In this document: one piece after another, positions 8,383-16,485 of the stretch
Numbering within the stretch: position 1 is the stretch's first letter
Layout of the letters: each line of letters begins with the position of its first letter
Source of the DNA: Pseudomonas piscis
GTDB lineage: Bacteria > Pseudomonadota > Gammaproteobacteria > Pseudomonadales > Pseudomonadaceae
Length of the DNA stretch: 64,000 nucleotides
Direction of reading: 5' to 3'
Assembly (NCBI RefSeq): GCF_009380155.1
Contig: NZ_WHUV01000005.1
Location: forward strand, 248,001-312,000
Position numbers and translations under genes: made by a program
Notes under the pieces: model-generated
The model's input: only the letters and a program-made list of their open reading frames with translations
Databases searched by the model: none
Told to the model about the DNA's origin: nothing

Positions 8383-9183
8383 ATGCAACTGACCAAGGCG
8401 CTGGCGAAGTGGGAAATGGCCGACTGGCACCAGATGCTCGCCAGGTTGCTGGAGAACAGCGCCCACCCGGGGTTCCCGGACTTGCTGTCGTACTCCCTGC
8501 AGTCCTTGCTGGCCCATGACAACGTGGTCATCAAGTCCTATCGCGCAGGCTGCCGTCCGCAGATCCTCTACGAGGACTATCCTGCCCAGCACCACGAACG
8601 CTACATCGCGCGTTACCTGGACGACATCTACCGCCTGGACCCGGTGTCCTGCTCCATCATCGATGGCCGTACCAGCGGCATCCTGCGCATCAACCAGCGC
8701 ACCTGCCAACTGCGCGACACCGATTACTACCGGCACTACTACCAGGAGCTGGACCTGGCCGATGAAATCGGTGTGCTGGTGCCCGTCGATGCCCAGACCA
8801 CCCTGGTCATGTCCATCGGCAGGCGTTCGCGCTGCCTGGCCAGCACCCAGGAGTTGCAAGCACTGCACAACATCTACCCGATCCTCCAGCACCTGTTGCG
8901 CAGCTACAGCGACCAGCATCGCGCACCGCCAAGCGCCACCAGCCCCCTGGAGCAGGCTCTGGCGACCTTTGCCGAGCAACTGCTGACCCCACGGGAGCGG
9001 CAAGTGGTGCGCCTGATGCTGCAAGGCAACCCCGGCAAGCTCATCGCCCGGCACCTGGGCATCAGCCCCGGTACGGTCAAGGTGCATCGGCGCAATATCT
9101 ACGCGCGCCTTGCGGTGTCCTCGCAGATGCAGCTGTGCGACCTGTTCCTCAAGCAAGCCTCACTCCCACCTGCCCTGGCGTGA
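8383..9183 (+). CDS. LuxR-family transcriptional regulator (solo)
   Basis: This 266-residue regulator has a C-terminal LuxR helix-turn-helix (about 205-260) with LTPRERQVVRLMLQGNPGKL and HLGISPGTVKVHRRNIYARL. The N-terminal 190 residues form a sensory region I cannot assign; it lacks the conserved pattern of acyl-homoserine-lactone binding domains. The start ATG follows GGGGGA at a short spacing. It is divergent from lexA2 and upstream, on the same strand, of the amidohydrolase and MFS genes, which it may control. The ligand is unknown. Confidence 0.8.
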   Translation: MQLTKALAKWEMADWHQMLARLLENSAHPGFPDLLSYSLQSLLAHDNVVIKSYRAGCRPQILYEDYPAQHHERYIARYLDDIYRLDPVSCSIIDGRTSGILRINQRTCQLRDTDYYRHYYQELDLADEIGVLVPVDAQTTLVMSIGRRSRCLASTQELQALHNIYPILQHLLRSYSDQHRAPPSATSPLEQALATFAEQLLTPRERQVVRLMLQGNPGKLIARHLGISPGTVKVHRRNIYARLAVSSQMQLCDLFLKQASLPPALA

Positions 9184-9372
9184 CGCTCGCCCCGGCCAAG
9201 GCTGTTTCCGAAGGAAACACTTGCCCTGGGGCTCGGCCAAGGATCGCCTGTCGCCCCTACCTCCTCGGGTGTATTTATCGATTGCCCCAGCCTTTCTAAC
9301 CTCGGCTCGCACCCTCCCCGATAGCATCCCGAGAACCGGCGTACTTCCGTGCGCCAGAGAGGCAATGACTCC

Positions 9373-10497
9373 ATGCAAACGGCACTTGTCTGGCACGAGC
9401 TCTACATGTGGCATTCCACCGGCAACCATGCCGGCTTGTTCGCCCCCGGCCTGCAGATCCAACCCGGCCTGCACTTCGAGAACCCGGAAAGCAAGCGGCG
9501 GCTGAAGAACCTGCTGGATATCAGCGGCATCACCGAACAACTGCTGCCGATCAAGCCCAGGCCCGCTACCGATGAACAACTGCTGCGCGTGCATGGCGCC
9601 GACTACCTGCAATACCTGCAAGGCCTCAGCGACCGGCAAGGTGGCGACGCTGGCGACAATACTCCGTTCGGCAGCGGCAGCTTCGAGATCGCCAAGCTTG
9701 CCGCCGGCGGGGTGATCGAGGCCGTCAAGCAGGTGCTGCGTGGCGATGCGCGCAATGCCTACGCATTGGTCCGACCACCTGGACACCATGCCGAAGCCGA
9801 CCGTGGACGTGGCTTCTGCCTGCTGGCCAATGCCGCGCTCGCCGCCCATGAAGCACTGGCGGTGCATGGCCTGGAACGGATCGCGGTGGTGGATTGGGAC
9901 GTGCACCACGGCAATGGCACCCAGAGTATTTTCTGGGACGATCCGCGGGTGCTGACCATCTCCCTGCACCAGGACGGCAACTATCCGCAGGATTCGGGCA
10001 AGGTCGAGGAACAAGGGGCAGGGGCCGGCCTGGGTTTCAATATCAATATCCCGCTCCCCCCGGGCTCAGGGGAAGGCGCCTACCTGCATGCCTTCGACGA
10101 AATAGTGCTGCCGGCCCTGGCCGCCCACCGTCCGCAACTGATCCTGGTGCCCTGCGGGTTCGATGCCGGGGCCCACGACCCGTTGGGCCGCATGCTGCTG
10201 CACAGCGAGGCCTACCGCAAACTGACGGCCCGGCTGATGCTCGCCGCCCAGCGCCTGTGCGATGGGCGCCTGGTGCTGTGCCACGAAGGCGGCTACGAGG
10301 CCAACTCGGTGCCGTACTTCGGCCTGGCGGTGATCGAGACCCTCAGCGGCCTGCAAAGCGGCATCGCCGATCCCCACCTGAGCGCCATGCGCGCCCTGCC
10401 GGGCCAGGAACTGGCCGAACACCAGCGGCAGTGGATCGCCCAGCTCAAGGCCAGCCTGCATTCACCGCTGCTGGAGCAGCCGGAGCGCTACTCATGA
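9373..10497 (+). CDS. class II histone-deacetylase-like amidohydrolase
   Basis: This 374-residue zinc amidohydrolase of the HDAC / acetylpolyamine amidohydrolase superfamily is close to the bacterial HDAH type (about 370 residues). Visible motifs are VRPPGHHAEADRGRGFC (two active-site His), VVDWDVHHGNGTQ (zinc-ligand Asp and His), TISLHQDGNYPQDSG, PCGFDAGAHDP (second zinc Asp) and the late EGGYEANSVP. I chose the ATG at 9373, with AGAGG about 10 bases upstream. It overlaps the following MFS gene by four bases (ATGA). Substrates of this group are acetylated polyamines or other N-acyl amines; which one applies here is unknown. Confidence 0.9.
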   Translation: MQTALVWHELYMWHSTGNHAGLFAPGLQIQPGLHFENPESKRRLKNLLDISGITEQLLPIKPRPATDEQLLRVHGADYLQYLQGLSDRQGGDAGDNTPFGSGSFEIAKLAAGGVIEAVKQVLRGDARNAYALVRPPGHHAEADRGRGFCLLANAALAAHEALAVHGLERIAVVDWDVHHGNGTQSIFWDDPRVLTISLHQDGNYPQDSGKVEEQGAGAGLGFNINIPLPPGSGEGAYLHAFDEIVLPALAAHRPQLILVPCGFDAGAHDPLGRMLLHSEAYRKLTARLMLAAQRLCDGRLVLCHEGGYEANSVPYFGLAVIETLSGLQSGIADPHLSAMRALPGQELAEHQRQWIAQLKASLHSPLLEQPERYS

Positions 10498-11659
10498 GCG
10501 TGCCATCCGCTCCAGCCCTCGACATGGCGCAAAGCCGCTACAGCCTGCGCCTGCTGGCGGTGATCCTGTTCTCCGCCATCGGGCCGCTGGTGCTGCTGAC
10601 GGCACCGGCCCTGGTCAGCCGCTACATCGTCGAACTGGGCATGGATAACCGCCAGGTCGGCTGGCTGTTCAGCCTGGAGTTGGGCGCCATGGCCATCTCC
10701 ACCCTGCCGACCTACCTGTGGATGCGCCGCTACGACTGGCGCTGGATCGCCGGCCTGGCCGGCAGCCTGTTCCTGTTGGGCAACCTGTTCAGCGCCTGGC
10801 TGATGAGCGAGCCGAGCCCCGGCTTCGGTCTCCTGGCCGCCCTGCGTTTTCTCACGGCCTTCAGCGAAGCCGCGCTGGTGCTGGTGTGCCTGGGCACCGC
10901 CGGAACCTTGCCCAACGCCACCCGCGCGTTCGGCCTGTGGGTCACCGGCCAGCTGGTACTGGCGGCGCTGTGCCTGCAGTTCATGCCATGGCTGTTCGAG
11001 CACTGGGGCGTTTCCAGCTTCTTCCTGCTGATCGCGCTGTTCACCGCCTTGATCCTGCCGCTGGTGCTTTCCCTGCCCACCGGGAGTCACGACGATAACC
11101 GCCCGCTGCCGCCACGCGAGGCCCAGGCGATGCGGCTCAAGGTCTGCCTGGGCATGCTGGCGATCTTTCTTTTCTACTTGAGCCTCAGCGGCATCTGGAC
11201 CTTCGCCGGCGAACTGGCACGCCTGCGCGGCATCAGCACCGGCGACAGTGCCAGCGCCCTGGCGACGGCTTCATTGATGGGCGGGCCAGCTGGATCGGAG
11301 CCCGGGGCCGGCGTGCCTGGCTGCTGGCCCTGGGTTACCTGGCCATGACCGCGGGCTTGTGCGGCCTGCTCGGCGAGATCTCCACCTGGCGCTACCTGCT
11401 GGCGGCCTGCGCCTTCAAGTTCGCCTGGACCTTCGCCCTGCCCTTCCTGCTCTCGGCGATCAGCGACTACGACCGCCAGGGCGGCAAGCTGGTGGTGCTG
11501 GCCAACCTGGCCATTTGTGGCGGCCTGGCCGTGGGCCCGTCCCTCGCCGCCTGGCTGCTGGGCGACACCCTGGATTTTGGCCTGCTACTGCTGGCCTCCA
11601 TGGCGATCTGCGCGCTGTCGTTCCTGGCCATCCTGCCGCTGGCCGGCAATCGGCGTTAG
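10494..11659 (+). pseudogene. MFS transporter, interrupted by a frameshift near 11280
   Basis: The first frame (10494-11348) encodes an MFS N-half with several membrane segments (LLAVILFSAIGPLVLLTAPA; GWLFSLELGAMAISTLPTYL) up to TASLMG. It then loses similarity and stops. The expected continuation, ASWIGARGRRAWLLALGYLAM, is present in the second frame from about 11288. That frame runs through two more membrane segments to TAG at 11659. The net change is minus one base, and a few residues of a membrane helix also seem missing, so a small deletion is likely. The gene overlaps the amidohydrolase stop. Unless this is a sequencing error, it is broken. Confidence 0.8.
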
Positions 11660-11696
11660 CTGCCATGCGCCCCTGGGCGGCGGGGTGGAGTGCCGG

Positions 11697-12581
11697 TCAG
11701 GCCGCTTGCAGGGCGCGCAGGTCGAGCTTGCCGTCCAGCAACGGCGGGCACCAGTAGTAGCCACCGGTGATCGGCCGGCTCATGCGGTACAGGCCATCGG
11801 TGATGCCGTCTTCCAGGCCGCTCATGCGCCGCAGCTGGGCTTCGAAGGCACTGAAGGAGTGGCCGAAGGCGAGGAACATCAGGCCGCCCTTGTCACCTTC
11901 CAGCCACGGCATCGAACGCCGGACGAGGAAGGCTTCAGGGGCGAAGCTTTCCTGGGCCGTGCGCTTGACGTGGGCCGAGACCGGAGCGTCGTCCAGTTCC
12001 TCGTTGTCGCTCAGGCGCCGGCCCATGATGTTGTCACGCTCTTCGGGCTGCATCGCGGCAAACCCCTTGAAATCATGCTGCCACTGCTGGATCGCGGCGA
12101 AGCTGCCACCGCGCAGCCCGGCCTCGCCAACGGCCAGGGCCGCCGTGGCTGCTGCCTCGTCCTGGGGGTTCTCGGTGCCGTCTTCGTAGCCGGTCAGGTC
12201 ATGGCCGGTCTTGTGGCGGAAGGCCTCGTTCATCTGCACCAGGCGAAAGGCCGGGGCCAGCGCGGCCTCCAGTTCATTGCTGCGGTGCATCAGCTCGCCT
12301 CGCTCGTCGCCATGCAACCAGACCCACAGGGCGTGCTGGGTCGAAGGGTTATCGACGCCGACCCCGGTCAGTCCGGGGAAGGCCTTCAGTCCTTGCACAC
12401 GAGCCCCCAGGGCCTTGACCAGCGAGGCACCGAACCCGGCCACGGCGCTGGCGCCATCGATCCGCGCCAGCAATTGGTCGAGCGCCTGGGGCAACGCCGC
12501 GATGGACTCGAGGGCGAAAAACAGGTGGCGGGCCTGGGACGGAACGGGGGCAGCGAGGATGCCGGACTGGTAGTAACTCAT
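11697..12581 (-). CDS. DyP-type (YfeX-like) heme peroxidase
   Basis: This 294-residue protein has the DyP hallmark GXXDG as GYEDGTENP (about residue 150), the conserved region MPWLEGDKGGLMFLAFGHSF and the typical C-terminal YRMSRPITGGYYWCPPL. It is cytoplasmic, with no signal peptide, and the size is normal for class-B DyP. Such enzymes use hydrogen peroxide to oxidise dyes and phenols, and YfeX has been linked to heme or porphyrin handling. There is no encapsulin gene next to it. A second DyP gene is at 35106-36080. Confidence 0.92.
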   Translation of the reverse strand: MSYYQSGILAAPVPSQARHLFFALESIAALPQALDQLLARIDGASAVAGFGASLVKALGARVQGLKAFPGLTGVGVDNPSTQHALWVWLHGDERGELMHRSNELEAALAPAFRLVQMNEAFRHKTGHDLTGYEDGTENPQDEAAATAALAVGEAGLRGGSFAAIQQWQHDFKGFAAMQPEERDNIMGRRLSDNEELDDAPVSAHVKRTAQESFAPEAFLVRRSMPWLEGDKGGLMFLAFGHSFSAFEAQLRRMSGLEDGITDGLYRMSRPITGGYYWCPPLLDGKLDLRALQAA

Positions 12582-12685
12582 GGGAACTCCTGAATGAAAG
12601 CGCGGAGTTTACCGCCGCCGCAGGCCGTGCGCGACCCGCAGGATCACCTGGATCTTGCGATTGCTGAAGGGCCTGTGGCCCTTGA

Positions 12686-12749
12686 CGCAGCCTCGCCATG
12701 GCTCGACAACGGCTACACCGGATTCGCGTAGCCGCTGCCGCAGGCTGCG
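12686..12749. repeat. intergenic dispersed repeat (GTAGCCGCTGCCGCAGGCTGCG family), copy 1
   Basis: Two divergently oriented copies of the same sequence family lie between the DyP and sphR genes. One reads CGCAGCCTCGCCATGGCTCG and runs to CGGCTAC (12686-12716). The other reads GTAGCCGCTGCCGCAGGCTG (12728-12749). The same words recur at 15055-15164, 36252-36310, 54227-54249 and, diverged, at 56189-56231, always between genes. Confidence 0.75.
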
Positions 12750-12788
12750 TACGGGCGCGCAGCGTCCACAGGAAAACGCCAAGCCTGC

Positions 12789-13823
12789 TCAATGCAGCGC
12801 GGCGTCTCCGCGAAAAGCGCTGGGGCTCAGGCCGGTCCAGCGCTTGAAGGCCCGGCGGAAGCTGCGCACGTCGCTGTAGCCCACCTCTTCGGTGATGCGC
12901 TCGATGGACAGCTCGGGGTTGCCCAGCAGGTTCAGGGTCCGCGCCTGGCGCACCCGCTCCAGTAGGGTCTCGAAGGTCAGGCCGTGCTCGGTCAGACGCC
13001 GACGCAAGGTGCGCCCGCTCATGTTCAGGTCCCCCGCCACCTGCTCGATATGGCTGCCGGAGCGCAAATCCCGGGACAAGGCCCGCTCCACCGCCTGGAT
13101 CAGGTCCATCTTCTGGTGCACCTGGGCGCTTTCCAGCTCCAGCAGCTTGAGGGCCTGGCGCAGCGCCACCGGATGGTGGTTGGGCAACCGCGCCTGCAAC
13201 CAGCGGGCCTCGATCACCATGCGCGCGTGCAGGCAACCGAAGTGCACGTTCGGTCCCAGCAACTGGGTGTAGAGCCCGGCATAGGCCGGCGCGGCATGCA
13301 TGAACTCCACCCGCAACGCCTGGAAGTCGGCGCTCAACAGCGCCCGGCCATAGATCAGCAAGCTGGCGAAGAACTCCTCGGCGGCGAAGATCTGCACCTC
13401 GCCGTAGGGCAACCGGCATTGCAGCTCGACGAAGAACTCCTCGCCCTGGCGCCCGATATCGGCACTGACGATGGTGCCCGAGGTGTGCTGGTGGCGGATG
13501 CCCAGTTCGAAGGCGTCGCCCAGGGTCCGGCACAGGGACAGGGCATGGCCCAGCAGGCCCAGGGTGCCCAGCACGTTGCGGCTGCCGACCCACAGCCCCA
13601 GCCCTTGCTGGGGCAACGCGTCCAGGGCCCGTTCGATCATCGCCACCGCCTGGCGGTAGGAGATGCGCAGGGTCGGGTCCTGCAGGTCGTCCAGGGTGAA
13701 GCCCAGGCCACGGCACAGGCGCTCGGCGCTGATGCCCTTGTCGTTGGCGACATCGGCCAGGGTCTGCAACAGAAAAGGAGACACCAGTGCCAGCTGGTCA
13801 TGGGGATCGACGGCTTTGTTCAT
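12789..13823 (-). CDS. sphR: AraC-family regulator, probable SphR (sphingosine sensor)
   Basis: This 344-residue protein has an N-terminal arabinose-binding-like domain of the OruR/ArgR-type (PF12625; about 20-210). The C-terminal double helix-turn-helix (about 235-335) carries IEQVAGDLNMSGRTLRRRLT and ITEEVGYSDVRSFRRAFKRW. It is divergent from sphA, with sphDCB beyond, which is the arrangement of the P. aeruginosa sphingosine genes PA5324-PA5328. There SphR binds sphingosine and activates sphA and sphBCD. The assignment rests on this gene order plus family membership. Confidence 0.78.
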   Translation of the reverse strand: MNKAVDPHDQLALVSPFLLQTLADVANDKGISAERLCRGLGFTLDDLQDPTLRISYRQAVAMIERALDALPQQGLGLWVGSRNVLGTLGLLGHALSLCRTLGDAFELGIRHQHTSGTIVSADIGRQGEEFFVELQCRLPYGEVQIFAAEEFFASLLIYGRALLSADFQALRVEFMHAAPAYAGLYTQLLGPNVHFGCLHARMVIEARWLQARLPNHHPVALRQALKLLELESAQVHQKMDLIQAVERALSRDLRSGSHIEQVAGDLNMSGRTLRRRLTEHGLTFETLLERVRQARTLNLLGNPELSIERITEEVGYSDVRSFRRAFKRWTGLSPSAFRGDAALH

Positions 13824-13956
13824 GGAGGCGATTCCGGGCCGCTAGGGCGGCTGTTCTTATTGTCGGGACAACACCGCTGCCAAGGCTGCACCGGCCAGGC
13901 CAAGCATATCCCTTCCCACAGGCTTTGGCGGAGGAATGTAACAAGGCATTGCAAAG

Positions 13957-13994
13957 TGTCCGACAAAGTCCCCCTGAGTGGCCGCCAATACCCT
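13957..13994 (+). promoter_or_regulatory. putative SphR-type activator box upstream of sphA
   Basis: The 38 bases begin TGTCCGACAAAGTCCCC and end TGGCCGCCAATACCCT. A matching block (32 of 38 identical by eye) lies upstream of sphD on the opposite strand at 18400-18437. In both promoters a TTA-containing -10-like element follows 21 bases after the block. The conservation in otherwise unrelated intergenic DNA suggests a shared activator site plus -35 region. A second TGTCGGGACA motif lies at 13861-13870. Confidence 0.65.
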
Positions 13995-14070
13995 GCCCCG
14001 CGGGCCGGCCAGGGCTTATTTCTATGGGGCGGCCGGTGCCCCCGCCGCAGCCCTCCTACTAACAATAAGA

Positions 14071-15030
14071 ATGAGCCCAACCATGCACCCGACCCGTCCC
14101 AGTTTTCCCCTGCGCCCAGGCCTGGCCCTGGTCCTGGCCACTTGCTGCGTGAGCGCCCAGGCCACCGAGTCCGGCGTCGACAACATAGGTCCCGGCACCG
14201 ACGGTTTCTACGTCCTGCCGCTAGGGTCCGACCAGCTTCCGGACCACATGTTCTCCTTCAACCTCTACTACAACCACTACCAGGCGAAGAAGCTCGACAT
14301 CAGCTCCATGGGCGGCAAGGTCCCGGGGGTCAAGATCACCTCCGACGCGATCATCCCGCGCCTGGACTACCTCAGCCCGATACGCATCTTCGGCGGGCGC
14401 CTGGGCGGCTACGCGGCCCAGCCCTACCTGCGCCAGCAAGTGGCGATGTTCGGCCAGAGCGACCGCCGCGAGAGCATGGGCGACACCACCCTGGCGCCGA
14501 TCATCCTCTGGGACATGGGCCCCGACCTGACCCTGGCCGCAGCCGTGGAGGTGACCCTGCCCACGGGGGAATACGACAAGGAGCGGATGGCCAACACCAG
14601 CAACAACTTCACCACCTACAAGCCGCTGTTCTCCATGACCTGGCTGCCCACCGAGCGCACCGAGCTGTCGCTCAAGAGCACCTACAGCTTCAACAAGGAG
14701 AACCACGCCACCCACTACCGCTCCGGGCAGATCTTCCACTTCGACTACTCGGCCAGCTACCGGGTGACCGATGACCTGAGCCTGGGGCTCAACGGCTACT
14801 ACCTGAAGCAGACCACCGACGACAAGCAGTTCGGCAAGACCGTGACCTTCATGGGCGAGGACGTCAGCGACGGCGTGCGCGGCCAGGTATTCGCCATCGG
14901 CCCGGCGCTGCACCTGCGGTTTCTCAAGTACGCCAGCGCCGAGATCCGCTGGGCCAAGGAGTTCGACGTGCAGAACCGCCCCGAGGGCGACATGTTGTGG
15001 GCCAAGCTGACCATTCCTTTCGCCTTGTAA
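14071..15030 (+). CDS. sphA: SphA-family outer-membrane protein (MetA-pathway of phenol degradation type)
   Basis: This protein of about 319 residues has an N-terminal signal peptide ending VSAQA. An amphipathic beta-rich body follows (MFSFNLYYNHYQAKK; RTELSLKSTYSFNKENHATH; DLSLGLNGYYLKQTTDD) with a C-terminal aromatic-containing strand. This is typical of the PF13557 outer-membrane channel family, which includes P. aeruginosa SphA. The role is probably uptake or handling of sphingoid bases or other hydrophobic compounds. Two starts are possible, ATG 14071 and ATG 14083; neither has a strong ribosome-binding site. Confidence 0.8.
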   Translation: MSPTMHPTRPSFPLRPGLALVLATCCVSAQATESGVDNIGPGTDGFYVLPLGSDQLPDHMFSFNLYYNHYQAKKLDISSMGGKVPGVKITSDAIIPRLDYLSPIRIFGGRLGGYAAQPYLRQQVAMFGQSDRRESMGDTTLAPIILWDMGPDLTLAAAVEVTLPTGEYDKERMANTSNNFTTYKPLFSMTWLPTERTELSLKSTYSFNKENHATHYRSGQIFHFDYSASYRVTDDLSLGLNGYYLKQTTDDKQFGKTVTFMGEDVSDGVRGQVFAIGPALHLRFLKYASAEIRWAKEFDVQNRPEGDMLWAKLTIPFAL

Positions 15031-15054
15031 ACCCGCGGGCGGCTACAGGTTTCG

Positions 15055-15164
15055 TGTAGCCGCTGCCGCAGGCTGCGCATGGCCCGCAGGGCCACGGCGG
15101 TCTTGGCATCGCTGAAGGTCCTGCGGACCTTGGCGCAGCCTCGCCGTGGCTCGATAGCGGCTAC
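15055..15164. repeat. intergenic dispersed repeat, copy 2 (inverted-end element)
   Basis: The left end GTAGCCGCTGCCGCAGGCTG (15055-15076) and the right end (15134-15164, CGCAGCCTCGCCGTGGCTCG to AGCGGCTAC) are inverted versions of the same sequence. They flank a GC-rich core containing GGTCCTGCGGACC. The element lies between the convergent sphA and sphB genes and could fold into a long hairpin and act as a bidirectional terminator. Confidence 0.7.
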
Positions 15165-15191
15165 AGGCTTTGTGTAGCCGCGCCATGGGGG

Positions 15192-16469
15192 TCAGGCGTA
15201 GACCGGCCAGCGCTCGACGATGCGCCCGCCGCGCAGGGCCAGCAGGTCGCCGAACTGCAGCAGCACCGCTTCGCTCTGGTGCGGGCGCAGGAAGATATGG
15301 TCGTCCACCGCCAGGCCCACGGAGCTTGAGCCATTGACCATTTCCTGGTTGGAGCTGCGACCGAACAGGCCGTTGCTCTGCAACCCCGCTGGCGATTCGA
15401 AATCCGCCAGCCAGTGCCCGCCGTAGATGAAGAAGGTCTCGCGCTGGTTACTGTCCCACCAGGACAACAGCCGTGACTTGTCATCCAGGGCCGGGATCCG
15501 CACCGGCCCGGTGCTCTTGAGCACCGGGGTGGCGATGAACGCCGCCGGCTGGTGCTGCTCCAGGGATGGCAGGTCGTAATGGCTGGGTTTGAGCATCGCC
15601 GTGCCCACCGAGACCTCGGTGCTCAGGGATTCCTGCTCGTGCCGCCGATAGCTGGGGCTACCGGCAGTGTTCAGGGTCAGGCCCGCGTGCCATAGCGCCG
15701 GATACTGCTGGCGAGTGAAATCGACGAAGCCTGTGTAGATCGCCATGACCTTGGCGAACAGACTTTCCGGCGAGCCGAGAATCCCCGGCACGCCCATGTC
15801 GACGAACGGGTCGTACCCCATGAACCCGGCGAATTCCAGGTGCTGCGGGTGAGCGGCGATCAACGCCAGCATCCGCCCCAGGGCCGCGTTGTCCGCCACC
15901 CCGCCACGGTGCAGGCCCACATCCAGCTCGATATTGATGCGCATCCTGGTGCCCAGGCCCTGGGCCAGCGCCAGGTATTGCTGCAGGCGTTCGGGAGTAT
16001 CCAGCAGCCATTGCAGTTGCCGGGCCGGATCGAACGGGCCCTGGTGCTGCTGGTAGAACAATTCGGCGGCGCGCACCGGCAGCGGCTTGCCCAGGAGGAT
16101 GTCGGCGTCGGCGAAGACCTGGGCATCGTGGTTGAGGAACGGCTGGTGGAACGACATCAAGCGCCGGGTCCCGGCACGCTGGGCGATATAGGCCAGCAGC
16201 CCGGGCGACGGCAGTGATTTCTCCACCAGGCGCAGTTGCTTGCCGCCGCGCTGCACCGATTGCATGACCACGTCGATGTTGTGGTCCAGGCGATCGAGGT
16301 CGATCAGCATCACCGGCTGCATCGGCCCGTTGGCCTTGAGCTCGCGATTGAGCCCGGCGAAATAGGCATCGTAGGGCGCGCCCCGCTCGCCCGGCCGCAG
16401 CCAGGCGCCGACACCCGCCAACAAGACGCCGGCACCCAGGGTGCCGGCCATGAAACGACGACGGTTCAT
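15192..16469 (-). CDS. sphB: SphB-type DSD1/alanine-racemase-fold PLP enzyme, Tat-exported
   Basis: This 425-residue protein starts MNRRRFMAGTLGAGVLLAG, a twin-arginine signal, so the folded enzyme is probably periplasmic. The barrel begins PVMLIDLDRLDHNIDVVMQS and contains QLRLVEKSLPSPGLLAYIAQ, where the Lys is the likely PLP lysine. INIELDVGLHRGGV is also present. This is the D-threonine aldolase / D-serine dehydratase-like (DSD1) family. Exported PLP enzymes of this kind are unusual. It is the last gene of the sphD-sphC-sphB transcription unit, 16 bases after sphC. The exact step in sphingosine breakdown is not known to me. Confidence 0.78.
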   Translation of the reverse strand: MNRRRFMAGTLGAGVLLAGVGAWLRPGERGAPYDAYFAGLNRELKANGPMQPVMLIDLDRLDHNIDVVMQSVQRGGKQLRLVEKSLPSPGLLAYIAQRAGTRRLMSFHQPFLNHDAQVFADADILLGKPLPVRAAELFYQQHQGPFDPARQLQWLLDTPERLQQYLALAQGLGTRMRINIELDVGLHRGGVADNAALGRMLALIAAHPQHLEFAGFMGYDPFVDMGVPGILGSPESLFAKVMAIYTGFVDFTRQQYPALWHAGLTLNTAGSPSYRRHEQESLSTEVSVGTAMLKPSHYDLPSLEQHQPAAFIATPVLKSTGPVRIPALDDKSRLLSWWDSNQRETFFIYGGHWLADFESPAGLQSNGLFGRSSNQEMVNGSSSVGLAVDDHIFLRPHQSEAVLLQFGDLLALRGGRIVERWPVYA

Positions 16470-16485
16470 GGTTCTGATCTCCGCT

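Noticed and set aside
12984..14774. A 596-codon plus-strand frame covering sphR antisense and part of sphA out of frame.
   Set aside because: It overlaps two genes with clear family motifs and has no recognisable domain.
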